Shown here: positions 53,489 to 62,850 of the stretch, in pieces
Numbering within the stretch: position 1 is the first letter of the stretch
Layout: every line of letters starts with the position of its first letter
Assembly: GCA_003222245.1 (NCBI GenBank)
Contig: QHVH01000032.1
Location: forward strand, 1-64,000
Source of the DNA: Blastocatellia bacterium AA13
Lineage (GTDB): Bacteria > Acidobacteriota > Blastocatellia > UBA7656
Direction: 5' to 3'
DNA: 64,000 bases
Translations under genes and position numbers: made by a program
The notes under the pieces: model-generated
Databases searched by the model: none
What the model was told of the DNA's origin: nothing
Seen by the model: the letters and a program-made list of their open reading frames with translations, nothing else

Positions 53489-55702
53489 TCACCGGGCCAG
53501 GATCACGCCGTCATCCTTCAATGCTCCCGGAGACTTCAACATGTAACGCTGCGGCGACAGCACTATTTGATCGATTGAGAAGCCGTCCTCGCGAATCTGA
53601 ATTCGCATCGTCTGCGGCCCGGTATTCTGAAAATAGATCACGGGTCCGAGCACCCCTATTCCCCAACCGTTGTCCTGCCATCCCCACCCGTGGACACCCT
53701 GATTCAAATAGTCCTCGAGATTGATCACTGTTGAGTTTGTGGAACCAATCCGAAAAGCCGGCGCTCCCGCCGCATCCACGCTGCCCGAGAACTGGACGTG
53801 AACCGAATCGTTATAAGGTGAATCGCTTTCAGCGCGACCTCGAACCCACAGACGGTATGGAATTCCAGCCGTTGCGTTAAAGGTCATCTCGAAGTAATCG
53901 AGCGGGCTCGCGAGCGCCGTCGCCAGCTTTGCAGCTCCCCGATCGAAATTTGCGAGGCGGGCTCCTCCCGCGGCGGTTGAATCCGGCACTACAAACCAGT
54001 TTCCCACTCTAACCGGAGCGTCACCGGTGTAGAGGACAACCTCCGTCGGGCCCGGTGAGGGACTGCCGCCGCTGCCGCCATCCGCGGCTCCGATCTTCGA
54101 CGTATCCACGCCCAGATCGGCGCCATCAAAGGCCAGCCTTCTATAGGGGCTGGTATCGAGCAGCCGATAATTGTCGTGCGTGCTGTCCGTGAAACCGACG
54201 TCGGTAATCAGGGCTGGAAAGAAATTGCCGGTCGGATAAGACTGCGCGGCGCCGCCGATCACTGCGTTCCTGATGAACGCGTACGATAAAAAGAACGCGC
54301 CTAATGTGGCGGAGCCGCTCGCAGTGCCATCGCCTTTGACGCCGTACAGGTTGTTATTAACGATGCAATTCGTAAGCGAGAATCCTACGGTAGGCGCGCC
54401 GTATGCAGTAATCGCGTTGCCGGTTTGAACGACCGTGTTGTGATCGAGCGCGACGTCCACCGCTTCAGTCATCTTTAGAAAGGTCCCTTCGCCGCCCCAG
54501 CCGCCGCCTATGTCGTTAAACAGATTATTGTTGATGCTGACCCGCTTCATCTGGCCGCTTGGGTTATAGGGGTCTCGTCCGAGAAGATTCAGCGCCGAAG
54601 ACGCGTGTCGAACGATGTTGTTCGTGAACTGCACATCCTGCGTCACGCTCCATGGAGCGCCCCCATCCTGATTCTGGCATTTCAGCAGTATGGCGTAGCC
54701 GGTCTGGCCGTCAACCCAGTTGTTCTCGAATACGTTGCCGTCGATGAGGACCCGCTGAGCGTTTTTCAGCTCGAAAATATTCTTGACCGACCACGGTATG
54801 CCCGCGTAGCTCGGATTATCCACTTTCCATGTGAGCGGTTTGAAGCAGTGATTGCGCCGGAATTCGATGTCCGATGGAATCAGGCCGGATATCGCCGGGT
54901 CGGCGCCGCCGAACATTACGTTTTCACCGGAAGCTTCGAGATAGTTATTGATCATGCTGAACGGACCCGGACCGTTCCAGCCGCATATCGCCTGCGAGTC
55001 GGCTCCGACCTCATGACAGTCCGAGATATACGAATCGACAATGGCCGTCCTCGCGTTGTTGAGCATGATCCCGCGGCGAAGGGTTCGAGACGGGGATCCG
55101 TGGATATAACAGCGATCGATGATGAAATCGTGCGACAACGAAGCAGAATCGGTTTCGTTGCCATAACCGAGCTTGATCAGGTTCATCGCGTCGGCAGCCG
55201 CGGTGAATTCAATTCCGATGAATCGATAATTGTGGGCTTCCATCGCCGTGGGGGTTTTCGACAACGCCGATAACGCAGCGGACGAATTCGGCGTTACGAT
55301 CCTGGGCATCGAAGCTGCGTTGGACGGACCTACCCGCGAGCCCTCAGGACCGATGCCGGCGAGGTTTGAAGTACGCACGGTGATCCAGCCGCTACCCGTC
55401 GCGCCTCCCACCGTGAAGTTCCCGCTGAACGCCGCGCCTGCATCGAGTACGACCTCGTCACCGGGACGCGCGCGGTCCAATGCGCTCTGCAGATTGTCTC
55501 CAGCGTGCACGCCAATGGTAGCGCCGGTCGGCGATGTGTAACCGGAAAAATATGTCTGAGGAGGCGTGGGAGCGCTTGTCACCTGAGCCAGCACAAGACT
55601 CCCGATTCCGGCAGGGGGCACGAACGACAATGCTCCGAAAGCTGCTGTTGAAAGAAGGAGGGCCGTCAAAGCATGGCAGGCCGATCTTTTTATTATGGTC
55701 AT
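53489..55702 (-). CDS. Secreted right-handed beta-helix protein
   Basis: The 737-residue protein has a signal peptide (about 1-40). VHAGDNLQSALDRARPGDEVVL opens a parallel beta-helix (about 60-520) with N-rich turns (VLIDGNVFENNWVDG, VSINNNLFNDI, LTNCIVNNNLYG), as in pectate-lyase-like carbohydrate enzymes. A Gly/Ser/Pro linker near 555 leads to a beta-sandwich C-terminal domain (570-735, RLWVRGRAESDSPYNDSVHV). It probably binds or cleaves extracellular polysaccharide. No catalytic set can be assigned with confidence. Confidence 0.9.
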   Translation of the reverse strand: MTIIKRSACHALTALLLSTAAFGALSFVPPAGIGSLVLAQVTSAPTPPQTYFSGYTSPTGATIGVHAGDNLQSALDRARPGDEVVLDAGAAFSGNFTVGGATGSGWITVRTSNLAGIGPEGSRVGPSNAASMPRIVTPNSSAALSALSKTPTAMEAHNYRFIGIEFTAAADAMNLIKLGYGNETDSASLSHDFIIDRCYIHGSPSRTLRRGIMLNNARTAIVDSYISDCHEVGADSQAICGWNGPGPFSMINNYLEASGENVMFGGADPAISGLIPSDIEFRRNHCFKPLTWKVDNPSYAGIPWSVKNIFELKNAQRVLIDGNVFENNWVDGQTGYAILLKCQNQDGGAPWSVTQDVQFTNNIVRHASSALNLLGRDPYNPSGQMKRVSINNNLFNDIGGGWGGEGTFLKMTEAVDVALDHNTVVQTGNAITAYGAPTVGFSLTNCIVNNNLYGVKGDGTASGSATLGAFFLSYAFIRNAVIGGAAQSYPTGNFFPALITDVGFTDSTHDNYRLLDTSPYRRLAFDGADLGVDTSKIGAADGGSGGSPSPGPTEVVLYTGDAPVRVGNWFVVPDSTAAGGARLANFDRGAAKLATALASPLDYFEMTFNATAGIPYRLWVRGRAESDSPYNDSVHVQFSGSVDAAGAPAFRIGSTNSTVINLEDYLNQGVHGWGWQDNGWGIGVLGPVIYFQNTGPQTMRIQIREDGFSIDQIVLSPQRYMLKSPGALKDDGVILAR

Positions 55703-56267
55703 CTTTGATTCTCGCTGAGTTGTTCCGTGAGTGAAAGAATGAGAGGGCAGTTGGTTCGAACAAGGGGCGGGTTTCAGACGGACACACGGGCGCTATGTCC
55801 GTTAAAGGAGGCGGTGCGAATACACACACGCGGACTCACGGTAACTCAATCCCGTTTCCTAGCCGGCGTGCTCACGATTGGCGAACAGGGCCGTATGACA
55901 TATGCACTAACCAGGGCCTTAGTGATTGCAACGCCTGTGCCTTCGAGGATCTAGTAACCACCATTGATGTGACGGAGGGAATCAAACACCGTCCAACACT
56001 GTCGGTTATGAAGTTTTCAAGAGTAGTCCCATTTCCTTCATAGAGTCGGAGTTCGACCGGATTGTAGCAGTACAGTTTGGGACGCAGCGGAATGGCCTAC
56101 AACACTTGGAGTTTATCTCATCGCGCAAAGTTGATGCCTCTGGTCATGTATTCTAATCTGTTACCCAACTCCACAGATTGAGACTCAGATGTAGTAGATA
56201 TACGCAGTGTAGCGACAGCCCATTAAATATAAGATCGTTTGAAGTTGCTCATGGAAAGCGGCCTTCA
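55703..56267. other. 565-bp intergenic region
   Basis: This region lies upstream of the beta-helix gene and past the end of the permease gene. I see no gene, repeat or clear hairpin; small open frames have no ribosome-binding sites. Confidence 0.4.
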
Positions 56268-58334
56268 CTAGTCTCGAAGATCGAAGCTGTGCGTTGCGCC
56301 ATTGCTTCCGATTATGGTGAGCCGAGGATAGATTAGCGGTTTCACCCGAGAACGTTTCCACGCGCGAATAAACCAGTGTGCCTGTTGTCTGATCTTCATC
56401 GAGGCAGACTGGCCGACAACGATGTCGGCCGCGGAAAGACGTTGCGCCGTCTGCACCAGGGCGTCGAACACATTTACAGAAGGAACGACTATCAATCTGA
56501 CAGGCTTGCCCTGTTTCTCGGCGAGTCTCACAATCTCGGAGAACAATCGCTGCTCAGACTCGGTTAAGGTCGCCGCCTCTTGCAGCTCTCCGGCCGGCTC
56601 GTCTCGACTCACCATTCGGACGGTTACCGCCACAATGTCCTGTTTTCTGGGGTCTGTTCGCTCCAATAACCGCGCGAGGCAGTCGAGCCGTTTGTGATCC
56701 CGCAGCGCAACCAGCACGTTCCCTGGGCGGACTTCCACGGTAGCCATGCTCAACTCGGGCTCCGGGGTCAGGTTGAATTCGTCCAGCATGGGCGTCTCGC
56801 CATACCTTTTCGAATTCATGCGCTCTGAAATTGTGAAGATTGCAAAGAAAATTGCCGTGCACGAGAGACCCGAAATCGTAGCGGCCTCTTTGGTGAACAG
56901 GTTCGTCAGTGCAATAGCGAGCAGGACGCCGGTGATGAACGCGATTCCGAGCGGTATTTCGATCCCGCCGATTTCGAGATTTCCGGGAACTTTCCATTCT
57001 CTCCAGTCGCGCTTCTTGAACCGTAGAATCAGCGTGCCAAGCGCGATGAACGTAAAGCTCCAGATGACGCCAAAGGCATACGCTTCACCCAAGATCAGGA
57101 TGTTGCCCCGCGAAATGACGATCGTCACGAGCTGCAATATCACGATCAAATCTATTATTCGGTGAGTCGTTCCAAACCTGCGATGAGGCGTTCTAAACCA
57201 CGCGGCAAGCACCCCATCTTCGGAAACGCGGTTTAGCACGCCGTTCGATCCGACGATGGCTGTATTGACGGCTCCGGCCAGCATCAGAAAGCCTACGATG
57301 ACTACGAACGCCTGAAACGATAGCTTGAGAATTGTGGGTCCGACGAAGCTCATCGCGAGCCCTGAGATCAGGTTGTCTAAATAACGATGTCGCACAGCAT
57401 CCGGGATAATGGCGACCGCCAGAAAAGAAACCAGTGACGTAAACAAGAGCGAGTAGATAAAGATCACCAATCCTGTTCGTTTCAGATTCTTGAGCTTGGG
57501 ATTCTCCAGTTCGCGGTTCACCTGCGCGAGCGTCTCTTCACCGCTCATAGCAAGCACCGACTGGCCCAGCGCGATGAGAATTCCTACAACACCGACAATG
57601 CGGGGCGCTGAGTCGACGATGTTATAGCGTGTTCCCCGCGGCTCGAACCAGCGCCAGGACCTCAGCCAACCCAGGGCATTCTCGGCAAAGCTCAAGTTTG
57701 CCAGCCGTGGTATTGGCGCGAGGCGCCCGCCGGTATGAAAAATCGTGACGAAGCCCCATACAATCACGATCAGCACCATCACGGTGGCGACGTACATTAT
57801 TCGGAGGGCATCCTCGCTTGACTTCGGTATGCCGCGAATATTGCGCTGCCAAAAATATACTGTGATCGCGGCGGCAAACAGCATCGCCGTGAAGTTCGAA
57901 GGCAGGCGAATCCCCCACCCTTGCCGCGCCGATACGTCGTTGATCAACCCAGCCAGATACAGCCCGGCCGAAACACCGGAAATCGGTCCCGTGAGAATAT
58001 AATCGAACATCAACGCCGATACGCTCACCTTGGCCATCGCTCCGCCCATCGACTCTCTCACCACTCGATAGACGCCGCCGCGAGTAAACATCGAACTCGA
58101 TTCGATGTAGATCGCGCGCACTCCGTAACTGAGCAGCATCACCGCAAGGATAAACCATGGCGCCGATCGTCCAATCGCCTGCTCGGCAATTCCGCCGACA
58201 TAAAAAGCGGACGAGCCCAGATCATTCAGAACGATCGCCGCGGCCCGCCAGAACGAGATGAACGAGAGCATCACGGTGGTGGCTACGACAACCTTGACCT
58301 TTCGGCCTTCATCTCCGGAATTCGTCGCAGCCAT
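56268..58334 (-). CDS. APC-superfamily amino acid permease with C-terminal USP-like domain
   Basis: The 688-residue protein has about twelve membrane helices (about 15-500). Features are LNDLGSSAFYVGGIAEQAIG in the first helix region and GEETLAQVNRELENP, a loop seen in this permease group. The cytoplasmic tail (about 535-685) reads GNVLVALRDHKRLDCLARLL and ADIVVGQSASM, the pattern of a universal-stress-protein domain that binds nucleotides. Substrate unknown. The CBS-domain gene upstream on the same strand could be a functional partner but is separated by a terminator. Confidence 0.9.
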   Translation of the reverse strand: MAATNSGDEGRKVKVVVATTVMLSFISFWRAAAIVLNDLGSSAFYVGGIAEQAIGRSAPWFILAVMLLSYGVRAIYIESSSMFTRGGVYRVVRESMGGAMAKVSVSALMFDYILTGPISGVSAGLYLAGLINDVSARQGWGIRLPSNFTAMLFAAAITVYFWQRNIRGIPKSSEDALRIMYVATVMVLIVIVWGFVTIFHTGGRLAPIPRLANLSFAENALGWLRSWRWFEPRGTRYNIVDSAPRIVGVVGILIALGQSVLAMSGEETLAQVNRELENPKLKNLKRTGLVIFIYSLLFTSLVSFLAVAIIPDAVRHRYLDNLISGLAMSFVGPTILKLSFQAFVVIVGFLMLAGAVNTAIVGSNGVLNRVSEDGVLAAWFRTPHRRFGTTHRIIDLIVILQLVTIVISRGNILILGEAYAFGVIWSFTFIALGTLILRFKKRDWREWKVPGNLEIGGIEIPLGIAFITGVLLAIALTNLFTKEAATISGLSCTAIFFAIFTISERMNSKRYGETPMLDEFNLTPEPELSMATVEVRPGNVLVALRDHKRLDCLARLLERTDPRKQDIVAVTVRMVSRDEPAGELQEAATLTESEQRLFSEIVRLAEKQGKPVRLIVVPSVNVFDALVQTAQRLSAADIVVGQSASMKIRQQAHWFIRAWKRSRVKPLIYPRLTIIGSNGATHSFDLRD

Positions 58335-58407
58335 TCGCTCCGTGCTCTCCCTCTCGTAGATTTGTTTTATGTACCTTGCCGCCCGACGCGACTCTCACAA
58401 TCAGTCG

Positions 58408-58444
58408 CGAAAAAGGCCGCGGAACACTACGCTGCCCGCGGCCT
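58408..58444 (-). terminator. Terminator after the CBS gene
   Basis: AGGCCGCGG (58414-58422) and CCGCGGCCT (58436-58444) form a perfect 9-bp stem. On the minus strand TTTTTC follows directly. Confidence 0.75.
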
Positions 58445-58468
58445 GGGATCACTTATGTCCACCGGAAG

Positions 58469-58927
58469 TCATCCGGCTACGGCGCCCGTAGCGCGATGTT
58501 GGCAGATCGCCTTCAAGGTTTCCGCTATATCTTCGTGAGAGAGATCGGTCCGGCCTCCTCCCGCTCGAAGCACGATATCGTTAATCGATAGCATTCCAAT
58601 CAACATCCCGTCGCTGATGACGGGCAATCGCCTTACCCGTGCATCGCCCATTCGCTGCAAGGCGGATCTTACATCTTCCGGCGGAGCCGTGGTCGCGACA
58701 TGATTGGTCATCACCTCCCCGACAGTAACCTCCGAAGCGAGGCGGTTCTTTGTACCCAGAGCAATGGCGATGTCGCGGTCGGTAATCGTACCGATGAGCC
58801 TCCCTTCATCGTCGACTACCGGCAGCACACCGCAGTCATTTTTCCACAGAATGCTTACGGCCTCTGCCAGGCTCGTACCCCGCCCGCACGCTTTTACATT
58901 GCTGCTCATTATTTCTTCAACTTTCAT
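58469..58927 (-). CDS. CBS-domain pair protein
   Basis: Starting at ATG 58927 (GGGGA eight bases upstream) the 152-residue protein consists of two CBS motifs. The first is VEEIMSSNVKACGRGTSLAE with VDDEGRLIGTITDRDI, and the second is VGEVMTNHVATTAPPEDVRS with ISDGMLIGMLSINDIV. The pair binds adenosyl nucleotides and often senses energy state. A longer in-frame extension to 59140 lacks family likeness. It lies upstream of the permease but ends with its own terminator. Confidence 0.93.
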   Translation of the reverse strand: MKVEEIMSSNVKACGRGTSLAEAVSILWKNDCGVLPVVDDEGRLIGTITDRDIAIALGTKNRLASEVTVGEVMTNHVATTAPPEDVRSALQRMGDARVRRLPVISDGMLIGMLSINDIVLRAGGGRTDLSHEDIAETLKAICQHRATGAVAG

Positions 58928-59397
58928 TTTTCTCGGTCCCCTTTCACCAATGTGGATTGGTCCGCCGTAACGTACAGCCGTCCGCCGTGAGCCCGTCTCA
59001 AAGAAGCCGATTCCGCAAAATATCTCGAGCAGGAAGAATCCGATTTCCTGAGAAGATCGATTGCGGTAAGGGGATTCAATTGCTCGCCGGCAAGGGCAGG
59101 GCTGTCCATCTAACAAACGAGACGTGAACGAAGACAGCACACAGTGTGCCAGTTTAGATCACCTGGAACGGCGGTTCCTGCACGGGGATCACGATGAATA
59201 GCGACAGGTAGTCATACAGATGGTATTGATTCGCATCGTTTAGTCGGGTCGGCTACAGACGGCATAACGATTGCGAAATGCACTGCGATTATGAATTGCT
59301 CTGCGAATGCGAGTGCCCAATGAAAACATGCCAGAGGCCCAATGAAACGTGGCAGAGATAGTCGAGAAATGAAGCGTTAAGAGTCGAGAAGCAGCTT
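58928..59397. other. 470-bp divergent intergenic region
   Basis: The region separates the CBS gene and the hemerythrin-like gene. It contains a 13-bp palindrome GCACAC-A-GTGTGC (59137-59149) suited to a dimeric regulator, and the imperfect tandem repeat at 59315-59357. No gene is seen. Confidence 0.4.
59315..59357. repeat. Imperfect 21/22-bp tandem repeat before the hemerythrin-like gene
   Basis: GCCCAATGAAAACATGCCAG plus AG (59315-59336) is followed directly by GCCCAATGAAACGTGGCAG plus AG (59337-59357). The pair lies about 40 bp upstream of the ATG at 59398. Confidence 0.55.
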
Positions 59398-59865
59398 ATG
59401 AACGCAATAGAGCAATTGAAAGCGGGACACCAGGAAGCGCTGGAGTTGATGCAGAGAATCGAGTTTCTGAACGACGATTCGCCGAAAGCCAAGGCTCTCA
59501 AACGCGACCTTGTGGACCAGCTCAGGCGTTCGCTGAGGCTGCATGCCTGGAGGGAAGCGGGAGTATTTTATCCGGCTTTGGCGGAGTTCAGGGAGTTGGA
59601 CAACCTGATCGAGCAAGCCAGGCGCGATCACCACTTGATCCAGGAGCTGATCGCTCGGATTTCGACCGAGCGCTGGACTGAGAAGGACGATCAGATCCTC
59701 GCCGATCTCAGTGAAGGCTTTGGTATTCACGCTCATGAAGAGGAAACGCATCTCCTGGCTAGCGCCGAAAGGCTTCTAGGTGAAGAGCGGCTCGAATCGC
59801 TCGGCCGCAGGATCGAACAGATGGGAAGCGCCCGCGTGGCGATTGCATCGGATGGAGGACGTTGA
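59398..59865 (+). CDS. Hemerythrin HHE-domain protein
   Basis: The 155-residue helical bundle has the HHE ligands spaced along its helices: AGHQEALELM, LHAWREAGVFYP, RRDHHLIQEL and IHAHEEETHLL. These would bind a di-iron site that senses or stores O2 or reactive species. No other domain is attached. It is 73 bp upstream of the BON lipoprotein gene on the same strand, and the two may form a stress unit. Confidence 0.88.
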   Translation: MNAIEQLKAGHQEALELMQRIEFLNDDSPKAKALKRDLVDQLRRSLRLHAWREAGVFYPALAEFRELDNLIEQARRDHHLIQELIARISTERWTEKDDQILADLSEGFGIHAHEEETHLLASAERLLGEERLESLGRRIEQMGSARVAIASDGGR

Positions 59866-59938
59866 CCGGAGTTAGTAGGCTCCTCTGATCCGCGCTCGCA
59901 AGGCTAAGAGTCGGACGCGCGTCAAAAAGGAGAAAAAT

Positions 59939-60577
59939 ATGCGCAGAACTATTTACACTCTATTGATTGCGGTAGGCCTGTGCGCGACCGCCTGTGACAA
60001 CATGAAGAACACCGAGCGAACGGCCCAGGGCTCGTCAACGCCGGCTATAACCGATAGTCAGCTCGAGCAGGACGTTCAAACCGCATTGAACTCCGATCCC
60101 ACGATCCGCGCGGCCAATCTGAAGGTCAGCGCCGATGCGGACAAGAATAAAGCCGAGATCTCCGGCACGGTCGCCTCAGAACCTCTGAGGACTCGCGCCA
60201 TTGATCTTGCGAAAACGGCTCACGCCGGCTTACTCATAACCGATGAAATCAAGGTCGTTCCTATGGAACCGACGCGCGGCGGTTACACCGAAGATCAAGC
60301 GCGCGAGGAGAGGGCAAAAGCGCGAGGCTCGTCTGAAAAGATAGGAGACTCGGTGGATGATGCCTGGATCCATATGAAGATAGTCGGAAAGCTGATCGGA
60401 GATTCGAAGACTCCGGAGCGGAAGATCAATGTAGACGTAGTACAGGGAGTCGTTACCTTGCGCGGAAGCGTGGCAGCCCAGGAACAGAAGACTGAGGCCG
60501 AACGCATCGCGAAGAACACGGACGGTGTAAAGAGCGTGAAGAACGAGCTGGTGGTGATGCCCAGGTCAAAGGCTTAA
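59939..60577 (+). CDS. BON-domain lipoprotein
   Basis: The 212-residue protein (GGAG six bases before ATG 59939) has a lipoprotein-type signal with ATAC at 16-19. Two BON domains follow (about 40-110, LEQDVQTALNSDPTIRAANL; about 140-210, VQGVVTLRGSVAAQEQKTEA), joined by a charged linker. BON proteins attach to phospholipid and protect the envelope against osmotic or other stress. It ends 69 bp before a strong hairpin terminator. Confidence 0.9.
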   Translation: MRRTIYTLLIAVGLCATACDNMKNTERTAQGSSTPAITDSQLEQDVQTALNSDPTIRAANLKVSADADKNKAEISGTVASEPLRTRAIDLAKTAHAGLLITDEIKVVPMEPTRGGYTEDQAREERAKARGSSEKIGDSVDDAWIHMKIVGKLIGDSKTPERKINVDVVQGVVTLRGSVAAQEQKTEAERIAKNTDGVKSVKNELVVMPRSKA

Positions 60578-60618
60578 TCCTCGATGTCATACGTTTAGAA
60601 TCGGTTCTCCTTTGAGTC

Positions 60619-60707
60619 GCTCCGTAGGCACGAACGGAGCATATACCACTGAGGCCGCGATAAAGCTCATATTGTAAGATCGCGGCCTCAGTGGCGATTT
60701 TGTCTTT
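60619..60707 (+). terminator. Double hairpin terminator after the BON gene
   Basis: GCTCCGT/ACGGAGC (60619-60625, 60634-60640) is followed by a perfect 16-bp stem CCACTGAGGCCGCGAT (60646-60661) with its complement at 60679-60694. CGATTTTGTCTTT follows on the plus strand. Confidence 0.75.
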
Positions 60708-60856
60708 ACCTCTCGAAAGACTTCCGAACCGTGTCACAATTCGCATCGACGTCTGAGCATTCCTTCAAATAACCGCGTGGATTAATCAGTCGAATAAGCA
60801 TCCAGCACGAGAGAGCATACGTTTGAAAGTAGATTCTTCGATCGCGCGAATCACTA

Positions 60857-60896
60857 TTGGAACGTAAAGCCGGCCCTCTGCTATGATCCGCCGCGA
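60857..60896 (+). promoter_or_regulatory. Extended -10 promoter of dppB, probably leaderless
   Basis: TGCTATGAT (60879-60887) is an extended -10 element. TTGGAA (60857-60862) is a weak -35 at 19 bp. The ATG at 60896 lies where transcription should begin, and no ribosome-binding site precedes it. Confidence 0.4.
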
Positions 60897-61825
60897 TGCG
60901 AGCCTTGGTTCTGGGTGCTCTTCGTCGGATAGCTATAACAATCCCCGTGCTCTGGGCCGTAGCTTCGTTAGTCTTTCTGTTGATTCACATCGTGCCCGGC
61001 GATCCTGCCCGACAGCTTGTAGGAGAGAACGCAACCGAAGATCAGTATCAGGCTGTTCGAAGGGAAATGGGATTGGATAAGCCGCTTGGGGCTCAATATC
61101 TCAACTACTGGCAAGGTCTATTCAAAGGAGATTGGGGAGAAAACCCCGTAACGCGGCAGAAGACGCTGACACGAATAGCCGCTCGGTATCCGGCGACTCT
61201 GCAACTGGCGACGGCATCGCTCCTGCTGGCCATCCTAATTTCGATTCCGCTGGGGGTCACCGCGGCCACTCATCGCGGCAGCATGATAGACGGCATTTCG
61301 ACGCTCGCGGCACTCCTCGGAATCTCGCTCCCGAGCTTCGCGCTCGGTCCATTATTGATACTGGTCTTTTCGGTACAACTCGGATTCACACCCGTTTCAG
61401 GCTCAAGCGGCATTGCTTCACTTGTGCTGCCCGCGGTCACGCTGGCCGTTGCAATGTCCGCCATACTCACGCGAGTCATACGTTCCAGCGTTATAGAGGA
61501 GCTCGGAGAGGACTACGTAAGGACCGCCAGAGCAAAAGGGCTTCCCGAGTCGCGAGTGATTTACAAACACGTATTAAAAAACGGTCTCATTCCCGTCGTA
61601 ACGGTGCTGGGGCTCCAATTCGGAGTGCTGCTGGCCGGCGCGATCATAACCGAGCGCATTTTTTCGTGGCCCGGCGTCGGGAGCCTTTTGATCGATAGCA
61701 TCAACGAGCGCGATTACAAGCTCACGCAGGGTTGTATTCTCGTAATCGCATTGACCTACGTCGCGGTAAACACCGCAACCGACTTCGTGTATAGATTCCT
61801 TGATCCGAGAATCAAGCTCGACTGA
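60896..61825 (+). CDS. Dipeptide/oligopeptide ABC transporter permease (DppB type)
   Basis: The 309-residue protein has an N-terminal helix ending LLIHIVPGDPA, a family hallmark. Five more membrane segments follow, and the EAA-type loop is EELGEDYVRTARAKGLPESRVIYKHVLKNG. It forms a channel with the DppC-type protein encoded directly downstream and should import peptides or nickel-type substrates. No substrate-binding protein or ATPase gene is present in the window. Confidence 0.93.
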   Translation: MRALVLGALRRIAITIPVLWAVASLVFLLIHIVPGDPARQLVGENATEDQYQAVRREMGLDKPLGAQYLNYWQGLFKGDWGENPVTRQKTLTRIAARYPATLQLATASLLLAILISIPLGVTAATHRGSMIDGISTLAALLGISLPSFALGPLLILVFSVQLGFTPVSGSSGIASLVLPAVTLAVAMSAILTRVIRSSVIEELGEDYVRTARAKGLPESRVIYKHVLKNGLIPVVTVLGLQFGVLLAGAIITERIFSWPGVGSLLIDSINERDYKLTQGCILVIALTYVAVNTATDFVYRFLDPRIKLD

Positions 61826-61826
61826 A

Positions 61827-62636
61827 ATGTCGCCGATAACAAAAGCCGGATTCGTTATCGCGGGCTCGCTCGTTATGCTTGCCGCGCTCTCGCCGCTGCT
61901 CGCCTCGTGGGACACCGTACAACGTCAGGAGCTGACCGCCAGACTGGAGGCTCCGGACTCTCACCACCTTCTCGGTCGAGATCAACTGGGGCGGGATCTG
62001 GCTGCTCGAATAATTTACGGCGCACGCGTTTCGATGCTGGTTGGAATCAGTGTTGTAGCCATCTCTTCGGTCCTGGGAGTGATCATCGGAGTATTTTCGG
62101 GTTACAAAGGCGGCTGGACCGATCGAATCTTTTCCGGTTTTCTCTTCAACGTATTCATGTCGTTTCCCGGGATTCTGCTGGCGATAGCGATGGTGGCCTT
62201 CCTCGGTCCGAGCATCAAGAACCTGATCATCGCGCTGTCGGTCATCGGCTGGGTCGGATATGCGCGGCTGATGCGCGCCCAGGCTCTGAAGGTAAGGGAG
62301 TTCGACTTTGTTACCGCCGCTCGAGCGCTTGGGGCAGGTGATTTCCACATAATAATCAAGCATATTTTGCCGAATTCTATTCAACCTCTGATCGTGCAAG
62401 CGTCGCTTGGAATGGCCGGGGCGATTCTGGCTGAGGCTGGAATGAGTTTTCTCGGACTGGGTGTCCCGGAGCCGACGCCATCCTGGGGAAAAATGATCGA
62501 TGATTCAAGGGAATTCTGGTTCACAGCTCCGCACTTATTCATCTTTCCCGGCCTGATGATTGCGCTCGCCGTGTTGTCGTTCAACTTCATCGGGGACGGC
62601 TTGCGCGAACGCCTCGATCCAAAGCAAGACAGATGA
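61827..62636 (+). CDS. Dipeptide/oligopeptide ABC transporter permease (DppC type)
   Basis: Starting at ATG 61827, one base after the dppB stop, the protein has 269 residues. LLGRDQLGRDLAARIIYGARVS is the DppC/OppC hallmark, and REFDFVTAARALGAGDFHIIIKHILPN is the ATPase-contact loop. A C-terminal NFIGDGLRERLDPK phrase is typical. Together with DppB it makes the membrane part of the importer. The nearby genes do not show the substrate. Confidence 0.93.
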   Translation: MSPITKAGFVIAGSLVMLAALSPLLASWDTVQRQELTARLEAPDSHHLLGRDQLGRDLAARIIYGARVSMLVGISVVAISSVLGVIIGVFSGYKGGWTDRIFSGFLFNVFMSFPGILLAIAMVAFLGPSIKNLIIALSVIGWVGYARLMRAQALKVREFDFVTAARALGAGDFHIIIKHILPNSIQPLIVQASLGMAGAILAEAGMSFLGLGVPEPTPSWGKMIDDSREFWFTAPHLFIFPGLMIALAVLSFNFIGDGLRERLDPKQDR

Positions 62637-62718
62637 AGATTGTCCTTCGTCATCACCTGTTCCCTCTCACCTGTCATCTGTTCCCAAAATTGTTGCCTTC
62701 CTGCATCGGTGCTAGTCT

Positions 62719-62732
62719 GTTACGTTCGTAAC
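62719..62732. promoter_or_regulatory. Palindrome GTTACG-TT-CGTAAC
   Basis: This is an exact 14-bp palindrome about 120 bp upstream of the frameshifted gene at 62851. It is a possible operator. Confidence 0.25.
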
Positions 62733-62850
62733 ATCTCGCGCTCCGAGTCCTTCTTCGGCGGCTCGCAACAGATCGCCTCTGGCGGCGCTGTCGATAAATG
62801 AAGGATGGCGGCACATCTGTGACAGCCGCGAGCGCCTGAGAGCAACACCG

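Noticed and set aside
55727-56043. Short frames in the 565-bp gap after the beta-helix gene
   Set aside because: Basic, low-quality sequence without ribosome-binding sites.
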